NCBI GenBank assembly: GCA_003833135.1
Contig: QZLH01000255.1
Coordinates: 1-14,823 of the forward strand
Reading direction: 5' to 3'
From: Oehlia diaphana
Taxonomy: Eukaryota > Glomeromycota > Glomeromycetes > Glomerales > Glomeraceae
DNA: 14,823 nt
In this document: one piece after another, positions 1 to 7,875 of the stretch
Numbering within the stretch: position 1 is the first letter of the stretch
How the letters are laid out: every line of letters starts with the position of its first letter
Notes under the pieces: generated by a model
Databases searched by the model: none
Seen by the model: the letters and a program-made list of their open reading frames with translations, nothing else
What the model was told of the DNA's origin: nothing
Position numbers and translations under genes: made by a program

Positions 1-23
1 TTTGGATGACCTTTTTTTCGGAA

Positions 24-27
<4 letters not shown>

Positions 28-62
<35 letters not shown>

Positions 63-63
63 A

Positions 64-100
<37 letters not shown>
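28..100. repeat. poly-T / poly-A low-complexity tract
   Basis: A T run of about 30 bases, a short ATAAA break, a second T run and then an A run of about 20 bases. The T-then-A order makes a mononucleotide inverted repeat. It sits exactly where the reverse-strand coding fragment to its right stops making sense, so it may be a real insertion, an intron, or an assembly artefact. Confidence 0.9.
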
Positions 101-101
101 T

Positions 102-188
102 TAACGATTTTTGTTCTTCAGTCAGGAAATAACGATCAAAATCTTTTATTTGTTCAAACACATCATAACTTATTTTAATTTCATCCAT
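102..188 (-). pseudogene. 5' coding fragment of a kinase-family gene (partial)
   Basis: On the reverse strand an ATG (188-186) opens 29 codons that read like protein: MDEIKIS, DVFEQIKDF and LTEEQKSLI. From memory, N-termini of this kind precede the zinc ribbon of Rhizophagus TKL kinases, where the text goes on to a Lys/Leu-rich helix and a CxxC pair. Here the reading frame runs straight into the poly-A/poly-T tract and nothing recognisable follows before the window edge. It could be a true first exon, since a GT lies near the end, or a truncated gene copy. Family assignment rests on resemblance of a short stretch and is moderate at best. Confidence 0.45.
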
Positions 189-532
189 TTTAATAAATAA
201 GTTTTGAAACAAAAAATAAGTTACTAATCCGTATGTAAAAATTACTAAAAAATAATAAAAAAATGGTGAAACGTTATTATATGTTGAATGATTTCAAGAT
301 CGGCAACAAAATTAATACACAAAGGGAACACAATAATTTGGTCGGCAAATTAAATTTGGTAAGATCAAATGACGAAATAAATAAATAATATATTTTAAAA
401 TATAGTAAAAAAGTCGTGTATTGCAATGAAATAAATTTTTTTCATAAGTAAAACTAAAATTTATGATAAAATAACTTCTATATTGAGAAAAAGGGTAAAG
501 AATGTTTATATTCGTTATTTTGTATATGATAA

Positions 533-676
533 ATTTATTCAAATGTTGAAATTGGTAGAGGAACTTTTGGTAAAGTGAGTAAATCAAGTTTTGTTAGTAC
601 AGGATTAGTCGCACTGCCAAGTATGGGCTTAATGAGCGAGGATAGGAATCAACTTTTTATGTTGACATTAGCGTGA
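533..676 (+). pseudogene. Orphan protein-kinase glycine-loop fragment
   Basis: A short frame between a TAA (530-532) and a TGA (674-676) includes the text EIGRGTFGKVSKSSF followed by STGLVALPS. This matches the kinase subdomain I loop (GxGxxG, here G-R-G-T-F-G) and then the strand that normally carries the ATP-anchoring lysine in VAxK. The lysine position reads proline. No alphaC helix, HRD or DFG segment follows in any frame that I can see. It is best read as a decayed piece of a TKL kinase rather than a working gene. The match is to a common motif, so chance similarity cannot be fully excluded. Confidence 0.5.
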
Positions 677-2042
677 AATCAAGCATCAAGTTGGGCACAT
701 TAATTAACAATTTTTTTGGTAAATGTATACATTTTAAAAAAAATGACAGCGATACAAATCATCTAAAGAGGGGATTTCTTTAAAAGGAAGTTGCCTGGTA
801 GACCATACAACAATTATTTACAAAACAGGAAAGCATACTAGAATTAGCAACGAAATTAATACGGAATTTCAAGAATAGTAAATTTCATTTAGTATAATCA
901 CTTTTCATTTGTTCATTATTTAAGGTTAAAGAATGCATTAAATATATTAAATTATTTATATTAATTTTGACATAATTATTTAATTGGATTTCTTTATATT
1001 TATTCGTTCAAAAGGATTAGGGTTACTAACTTCGGTTACCTTTTTTTCCCATGGATCGCACTAGCACATGTTAGAATACTGTATAGTTTAATTCTTTTTT
1101 TTTCCTTCGCTCATTACATTCCTTTAATTTTTAAAGTGAAAAATTTCTATGAACTAAATATTCTCAATATTCAATATTTCAGAAGAACTTGGTTCGTCAA
1201 TCTCCAAAATAATATATATTACCCGCTCTTAATCGTCCTTACGGGATTCTTATTAAAAGGTTCAGTTCGTATAATTTATTTAAATTCAATAATGCTTTTA
1301 TGAAGAGATTTGGAGAAATTGTAAATGTAATTAATTCTATGATTCTATCGTTGCGTCCTCTCTTTATTATATGGTAAAACCACATTATTGATTTATTTTT
1401 ATTAAATGATTTAATTTTTAATAATGACATTTTAGTAAGCTCCTATAAAAGTCCATACCCCGTTTTACAAAAGAATTTTGAAAATATTAAATTTGAAGTT
1501 AATTGAATGATTAAAAATGATATGAATATAAAAATAATAAATAAAAAGGATATCATTATGAAAAGAAATATTTTAACTTTAATAATATTATTATAAATGA
1601 ACCAATAAATTTATTTAATCGATCTTTCACAAATAAGAGATAAATTAATTAGTATAAAAACAAATTACCATCAACCCTCTTGTTATATCTTAATAATGAT
1701 ATTTCGTTTTCTCGGTAAGAAATAAAGTAATATTTATTTCTCCCATAATTTTTTCAACTTGTAATACTTCAATTATCAATTTCGATTTATTAATAATTAG
1801 AACTTGTTTAAGAATATCATTGGTTACCTGGTATATACATTATTACTACCACCCCATATATCAAGCACATTTACCAATTTTCGCATTAAAATCTATTTGA
1901 TCGCTAAATAAAATATAAATTATCTGTATACTCTTATAGGGTAGTTCCAAGTCACAACTTTTTAAGCTTCATCATCGCTATCACATCGTATTTTGATCGT
2001 TATCTAGACTATAATTAACACTGAGATGATCTAAATGATCTA
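677..2042. other. Intergenic stretch, no gene recognised
   Basis: AT-rich sequence dense in stop codons in all frames. A frame from about 763 to 880 (+) gives some 38 codons ending in TAG that look faintly protein-like (SLKGSCLVDHTTIIYKTGK), but I recognise no family. A reverse frame at 1239-1430 gives 63 residues of Lys/Asn/Ile-rich text with no motif. I see no RNA gene or repeat of note. Confidence 0.5.
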
Positions 2043-2376
2043 ATCATACCAATTATATTTATTCCTTTAAATAATAACAAAAGTACATGTCATTATTGTA
2101 AACAAATATATTCTATGACATCTTTATTCAATCAAAAATATTGCAAGAATTGTTTAAATTGGTATATTAAATATGTAACTAGTAATGTAAATATTAAGAC
2201 CGTAATTAATAACTTGGATGTACAGTATATATAAAAACATCTAATACCAATTGTAATAAATACGAACCAAGAAATTTAAGAAATTTAAATTTTTGCATTC
2301 AAGAATGGTGTGAAAATTGCTCAGACATTTTATACTTAAACAAATAGTTACAAATAAGAAGTTTGATTTTAATTAT
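2043..2376 (+). pseudogene. Decayed outer half of first Cys-rich module of kinase gene 1
   Basis: This stretch is clearly homologous to 2935-3264 inside the kinase gene downstream. It begins PIIFIPLNNN, has CHYC and KYCKNC pairs, then NCNKYEPRNL and the pair of EWCENCSD. Relative to the downstream copy it has a 5-base insertion at about 2221-2232, which creates an in-frame TAA, and a 1-base loss near 2336-2340. It also has a 9-base gain and a 9-base loss that keep frame. The lesions separate it from the open frame that starts downstream. So either the gene has lost its original 5' end and now starts at 2377, or the whole gene is decaying. No upstream promoter is evident. Confidence 0.7.
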
Positions 2377-3600
2377 ATGGATCATTTTTATGAAGAAAAT
2401 TGTAGATTATGTGGAAAATTAATTTACAATCAAAATGATATTTTAAAGTATTACAAATTTTGTTCATATTGTTATTTAATTACTTTTGAATATATTGAAT
2501 CAACTTTGATTAAAAAAAATATTCCAATTCTTTATTTACCATGGTGGGATTCTTGTAATAAATGCATGATTTGTTATCAGCCTCTAAAATTAAAATCTGT
2601 TAGTCAAAAATGGTGTTCAAATTGCTTTATAATTTATAGTGGATGTAGATATTGTTTAGCAACAAATATCATTTTTGGATTTACTAATCAATCTAAATGT
2701 AAAAAATGTAAAAGAATATCATTAATTAATATTAATATGGCAGATATTATAAATATTGGAGAATACTTTCTAAAATTCAACGATCATAACTATAAACGAA
2801 TTGCTAATTATGTGAGTAACATTGATCAAAATTCTAATTTATTGGAGATATATAATTTTATAAAAAAGCTTAATTACTTCAATTTTAGAATATATTCTCA
2901 AATGATAGAAAACAATGAAGGTCATTTAAATATGGTTATACCAATTGTATTTATTCCTTTCAATAATAATGAAAGTCAATGTCACTATTGCAAAGAAACA
3001 TATTCTCAAACGCCTTTATTTAGTCAAAAATATTGCAAGAACTGCTTAAATTGGTATATTAGTTATATAATTAGTAATATGGATAATAGGACAGCAATTA
3101 GTAACTTGGATGTATGCATAAAAACAACTAATAATAATTGTAATAAGCATGAACCAAGAAATTTAGTTTTTTGCACTCAAGAATGGTGTGAAAATTGCTC
3201 TGAAATTTTATATTTCAAACAAATTATTACGAATCAGAATAATTGGAAATTTAAAGTTAATAATATGGATCATTTTTATAAAGAATGCTGTAAATTATGT
3301 GGAAAATTAATATATAGCCAAAATGATATTTTTGAATATAAATTGTGTTCAGATTGCTATTCAATTTCTTTTGAATTTATAGAGTCAAAAAAACGTATTC
3401 CAATTCTTCATTTACCATGGTGGGATGCTTATAATACATGTATAATTTGTAATCAGGCTCTAGAATCAAAATCTGATTGGCAAAAAATGTGTTTAAATTG
3501 TTTTATAGTTTATATTGGATGTAGATATTGTTTAACAACAAATATTATTTTTGGATTTACAGAAATATCTCAATGCATAAAATGCAAAAGAATTAAAAAA
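2043..3600 (+). repeat. Tandem duplication of Cys-rich coding module, period about 890 bases
   Basis: Copy A begins near 2043 and copy B near 2935. Anchors: CCAATT at 2049 and 2941 (offset 892), and the ATGGATCATTTTTAT start at 2377 and 3265 (offset 888). The 4-base difference is explained by a 5-base insertion and 1-base deletion in copy A. Each copy encodes, in order, a PI(I/V)FIP Cys block, an EWCENCS block and an MDHFY Cys block with the shared text LPWWD and GCRYCL. The linkers after each copy (2715-2930 and 3600-3760) also look distantly related. Confidence 0.85.
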
Positions 3601-5351
3601 ATTATTTCTATTGATCCCACTAATATTAGTGGAAATAATAATATAGATGAATTTCTTTATTTTACAAAAGTTAACATTAACCAAGTTATTGATTATATTA
3701 ATAATAATAATAGCAAGAATTTTAATTCATTAAATATATATAAAACTAATTTTACTTCAAAACGATTAGAATGGATTAAATATTCAAAAATTACAAATTT
3801 AGTGGAAATAGCTGAAGGAGGATATGGTAAAATTTATAAAGCATCAATTAATAGAAATATTGTTGCAATTAAAGGATTTTCAAATTCTCAAGATCCTAGT
3901 AAATATTTTTTAGATGAGGTATCTAATATTTATATATATGATTTTTTTTTGTTAATTAGATTATTAAATTATATATTTGCTTTTACAAATTTAGATAAAA
4001 TCACTCTATTAAATTATATATTTGCTTTTACAAATTTAGATAAAATCACTCTATCAATGTTATGATGATAAATTTGAATATATTATTAAATGTCATGGTA
4101 TTACAAAAAATCCTATAACAAAAGAATTTATGTTTATAATGAAATATGCAAATGGAGGAGATTTACATAATCATTTACAAGAAAATTTTACAAAGATTAC
4201 ATGGAAGAAAAAGTTGTATATTTTATGGAGAATTTCAGATGGGTATTTATAATTGATTTATTAATTAATATTTTTATATTATTCATTGATTAATTAATAT
4301 ATTTATTTAAATTCCAGGCTTAAGACTATTCACGAAAAAGATTTTATACATCGAGATTTTCATAGTGGAAATATATTGGTTGAAATAATTGAATATGAAT
4401 TATGTAATATTGACCAATATTTAATTGGAGATTTAGGGTTATCACAACCTGCAAATAATACTTTATCAAGTAATGAAATTTATGGAGTGATACCATATAT
4501 TGCTCCAGAAATATTTAAAGGAGTAGCATTTTCAAAATCGTCAGATATTTATAGTATGGGTATGATTATGTGGGAATTAACAACTGGTTGTAAACCTTTT
4601 GTTAATGTTGGACATGACATTAATCTAATTTATGAAATTATCAATGGAAAAAGGCCTAAATTACAGATGATACTCCTGAAGATTTTGCTAATTTAATGAA
4701 AAAATGTTGGAATTCTGATCCTAAAAAAAGGCCATCAGCAAAACAAATTTGCGAAAGATTTAATCTTTGGTCAAATATGGAAAAAGATGATGATTATTTT
4801 AATCAAGCTGAAGAAATACGGTTAGAATTAATAAGATCCAAGTCAATTGGACCTGAATTTAGCGAAAAACCTCATTCAAAAGCAGTTTATACGAGTAGGC
4901 CATTAAGTTCTTTTATTTCTAAATCTCCATCTACTGTCAATTCATCAAATAATTCATTGAAAAAAGGTATTTATAATATAATATGAATTTATTAACATTA
5001 AAAATTAGTCGATTATTATTATCATCTTAGAGATTATAATAACGGAGGTAATACTAATTAATATAGTAATTAATTAATTATTAATTATTATTTAACACTT
5101 TATTAGAATATATAACTAAAGAATACGAGCTTGACATAAATGACATTCAAAGGTACGAACAAAAATTTACAAAAATCTTTCATTTATATTATTAATGGCA
5201 ATTATGATTTATATTTAGCCCAAGCAGAGGTCCTATTATTCAAAATTCAAATATTCAGAACGTAATTTACACCAGCAAACCATTTAGCAAAACAATTTCG
5301 GAAATAAATCTTCCAGGAAAGCAGAATATGGAAAGAAAGAACTTATGTTAA
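2377..5351 (+). CDS. TKL-like protein kinase with duplicated zinc-ribbon region (gene 1, frameshifted)
   Basis: Predicted exons are 2377-3918, 4040-4242, 4318-4966, 5107-5152 and 5219-5351, about 857 residues if the frameshift is discounted. The start is the first ATG after the frame opens at 2317; it is followed by MDHFYEENC. Residues 1-111 and 297-403 are two copies of a Cys-rich block with CxxC pairs (first copy C9/C12, C29/C32, C60/C63, C80/C83, C90/C93, C108/C111), presumably zinc-binding. Residues 189-274 are another CxxC block. The kinase domain has a glycine loop AEGGYGKIY (479-487), VAIK (Lys499), alphaC Glu514, HRDFHSGN (Asp595), DLG (Asp620) and APE (644-646), so catalytic residues are present. 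The C-terminal tail has YTSRPLSSF and IYTSKPFSK. One base is missing in the AAA run at 4658-4660, so the frame switches before the C-lobe end; this may be a sequencing error or a real inactivating lesion. The substrate is unknown. Confidence 0.75.
3919..4039 (+). other. Intron 1 of kinase gene 1, with duplicated acceptor
   Basis: GTATCT donor after FLDE (phase 0) and TTTAG acceptor before IKSLYQCYDD, 121 bases. The intron sits at the same codon as an intron in kinase gene 2 (12929-13016, FLNE / IKSH). A second identical acceptor lies 45 bases upstream (AG at 3993-3994) because of a tandem duplication. Confidence 0.8.
3962..4054 (+). repeat. 45-base tandem repeat, two copies
   Basis: Bases 3963-4007 and 4008-4052 are identical, with one extra matching base to the left and two to the right. 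The unit contains the intron's last 32 bases, the TTTAG acceptor and the first 13 bases of the next exon. Because 45 is a multiple of 3, the duplicate also reads open through the intron. Confidence 0.95.
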
Positions 5352-6457
5352 TATAGTAAGTAAACTTTAATATTAGTATAGTAAATAGCAATAATATAAT
5401 TATGTGAATATATATGAATAAAGTTATTAATTTAATAATTACAAAATCAGGAACGAATCTCAAGTGTCTCAAGTGTAGCAAATTTAATTTAGTATAATTA
5501 ATTATTATTACTAATTTATTTATAATTAAACACTTATGACTCAGCCTGTATTTAATTATTCACATTTATTATTGACAAGAAAATTAATATGAAGTCTTTT
5601 ATAAATTTTTTCATATTTGAAAATACTGTACTATAAATTAATACCTTTCTCTGAATCGTCGAGATTAACGTCATACAAATAGTACGCAAAACTTTTAGTC
5701 TTTTCTCCTCATCGCAAATTAGTATTCCGGTTAATTAACCCATAATAAAGAGATTTTAAAAAGTGTTGTATAATTTTGTGTTATTTTGGGAAAATTTATA
5801 AATATTTTCGAATATACATATTGCAATTTGTAAACGATGAGAAATAATTCTGTGGCCACATTTTTATATTGTACAGGATAGACTGAATTGAAGACTAATA
5901 TTCTTTTAAGCGAGATTATTTATACAAATTATCTAATAAAATTTATTAATGAGTTTCTGTGAAATATACTTTCCTATTATTATTCAAAAATATAAATATG
6001 TTCATATCTCTTGATAAATCATCAGGGTAATTTTTTTCACGTCAACAATCGTTTGGCTCAGTAAAATATCAGTAATCACTCGTGTAGCTTTAATGTATTA
6101 TATAATATATTTTTAAATCCGTGGCTTTGAAATTCTTTTCGCCAAAAAATATTTTTCATCAAACAAGTTAATTTAGTAGTCATAACAGAAGGTTTATGTT
6201 TAAAAATTTTTCATTTTTATTTATTATTTCTTGTTAATACATTTAATTTATAATATTTTGTTTTGCATAATTAGAAACAATTTTCATCATATTCCTTTTT
6301 AATTCAATTATTCTTAGTATTTAAATAGATCTTAATCCTAAACACAGTAAGAGAATTTAATGAATTTAATGTTTTTTATCGGTAAAACCTTCGAAAAATA
6401 TTTTCTATTAAAATATTTGAAGAACGTTAATAACGTTCGTATTTCTTTTATTTTAGG
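5352..6457. other. Intergenic stretch between gene 1 and the kinase remnant
   Basis: AT-rich with no convincing reading frame. It begins with a possible alternative last intron (GTAAGT at 5356 to CAG at 5450) and a 9-base tandem repeat TCTCAAGTG x2 near 5458-5475. A short inverted repeat GAACGTTA-A-TAACGTTC is at 6422-6438. Nothing else was recognised. Confidence 0.5.
5417..5422 (+). terminator. Possible poly-A signal of kinase gene 1
   Basis: AATAAA lies 66 bases after the predicted stop at 5349-5351. In this AT-rich DNA the hexamer is common by chance, so its position is the main support. Confidence 0.35.
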
Positions 6458-6717
6458 TCAATTCTTTATTTTTACTATTATAAATTTTTTTGGTGTCAAA
6501 TTTAAATTTGATCGTAGTAACATTGTCTTTGTTTCTTTTGTATCAATCGGTCGGTACGTTCCAAAATCGGAAATGAACACCATCCTTTACCATGAATTTT
6601 TTCGAGTTCAGCGCATATACTCATCAGGTTGTTCGACAATAAAAGATTATCAAAATTTCGTAATAAATAACGCTGAAGATCACCTTGTGGTGCAAAATAA
6701 AAGATCAGAATGAGATC
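6458..6717 (-). pseudogene. Protein kinase remnant, frameshifted and internally deleted
   Basis: Read on the reverse strand from about 6717, one frame gives YFAPQGDLQRYLLRNF and then ELEKIHGKGW (to 6580). This matches the TKL kinase stretch from the hinge (YAxxGDL..YL) to the helix just before the HRD loop. A second frame then continues VFISDFGTYRP (6582-6550), the DFG segment, and reaches a TGA at 6458-6460. The catalytic HRDxxxxN loop that should join them is absent, as are the N-lobe and the APE segment. It is therefore a dead fragment. The forward frame over the same bases (6360-6713) is a shadow. Confidence 0.65.
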
Positions 6718-6893
6718 ATAGGAAAAGACGGAAGCTTTATGAAACTGAGATGTAGAAAGACGTCTAACGACAGCACACATTCTCCTTCGGAGACGAACAA
6801 TTTATAGATGCGTTAACGAGTCCTCCGGTATCAATGGTGTCAAACAACGAAATGGTCGAAAAATTCAATTAATTAAATTCTGGCTTTATCAAT

Positions 6894-7079
6894 CTGTTCT
6901 GTTCCGATTTTTGCTAAAGTTACAAATTTTCCGAAAATTGAAAATGCAATATGTGCTTAATTTTTGATTAATATGATTGGTTGGAAATAAACGGAACAGA
7001 TTAAACCTGATTTTCCTACTCAATTTATGTCATTTTTTAATTAGCTAAAATTAATTACACTAAAATCGGAACAGAACAG
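6894..7079. mobile_element. Short inverted-repeat element (MITE-like), about 186 bases
   Basis: CTGTTCTGTTCCGATTTT at 6894-6911 is repeated as its perfect reverse complement at 7062-7079. A partial inverted copy (CGGAACAGATTAA) lies near 6993-7005. The interior is AT-rich and non-coding. I could not find a clear target-site duplication. The termini resemble those of the element that follows (CCTGTTC..), so the two may belong to related families. Confidence 0.55.
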
Positions 7080-7152
7080 GGCTAATAATTCTTATGTGAT
7101 TAGTAAATTCCCTTACTATAATGAATCTTGGTCTTCAGCCCATGAGACTCAC

Positions 7153-7514
7153 TAGGCCTGTTCGATTCTGATCGTTCGGGATTTTGATCGGATTTTGAAT
7201 TGATAATTATTGGCTGATGAAATTGTGTGACCTGGTCAACGACCCGAACTTTCCGAACAACAAAATTGTGGTATCATTTTGATCAGTGTCTGGTATCCAG
7301 TGAAGTTTTAATACGCGCCCTCAAAAAGTTTAATATACCTTTATGTATTGCTTATTTGCCATTTTATAAAAGAAATATATTTATTATACGAAAAAAATAG
7401 GTTAACCGTTCAATAAGCCGATAAAAGTACTCAATTTTGATTTTGATCACATGATAGGATTGGTCAATGGATTTTCGATCAAAAAACTCGAACGATCAGA
7501 ATTGAACAGGCCTA
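7153..7514. mobile_element. MITE with 24-37-base terminal inverted repeats and TA target site
   Basis: The left end from 7155 (GGCCTGTTCGATTCTGATCG...) and the reverse complement of the right end from 7512 (GGCCTGTTCAATTCTGATCG...) agree over the first 24 bases with one mismatch, and then loosely to about 37. The element is flanked by TA at 7153-7154 and 7513-7514, as expected for Tc1/mariner-type insertion. The interior of about 280 bases has no reading frame of note, so it is non-autonomous. It sits between the kinase remnant and the 3' side of the oxidase gene. Confidence 0.8.
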
Positions 7515-7540
7515 CTATAACAAGGGTGAACTATATGATT

Positions 7541-7574
7541 TTTGTTTGTTTGTTTGTTTGTTTTTTTTTTTTTT
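7541..7574. repeat. (TTTG)5 microsatellite followed by T14
   Basis: Five TTTG units at 7541-7560 run directly into 14 T residues. It is simple sequence next to the MITE. Confidence 0.9.
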
Positions 7575-7849
7575 GAGATAACTAGATTTTTTTTATAGTA
7601 AAAAAATTTTGATCCAGTGACTGCAAAGTGTCAAATGATGGTAAATTCATAATTGTCATTATTGGCCGAGCTACAGCAACTTTAAATTATCTTAAGTTTT
7701 TTAGAATGTTGTTATGAAATTTATGAATTTAAATAGTAAGTAGATTTATATTTTAAAAAATTCTCATAAATATGAAGCATGGAAACTGTTTATTGTGATT
7801 ATAAATAACAAAAATCTCATGATATTTGTAATATGATGATCCATATAAT

Positions 7850-7855
7850 TTTATT
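7850..7855 (-). terminator. Possible poly-A signal of the oxidase gene
   Basis: Reverse-strand AATAAA about 21 bases after the TAA stop at 7876-7878. It is close to the stop but plausible for a compact fungal 3' UTR. Confidence 0.35.
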
Positions 7856-7875
7856 TTATGGCTGTCATCTGTACT

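Noticed and set aside
312..587. 91-residue reverse frame rich in Tyr, Phe and Ile
   Set aside because: Composition is typical of translated AT-rich DNA, and it overlaps the forward glycine-loop fragment.
5284..5481. 65-residue reverse frame
   Set aside because: It is antisense to the last exon of kinase gene 1 and its downstream AT-rich DNA.
6360..6713. 117-residue forward frame MNLMFFIGKT...
   Set aside because: It lies opposite the reverse-strand kinase remnant, which has recognisable motifs; the forward text is Phe/Ile-rich with no motif.
7164..7176. GTTCGATTC word resembling a tRNA B box
   Set aside because: It lies inside the MITE terminal repeat; no A box or cloverleaf could be formed around it.
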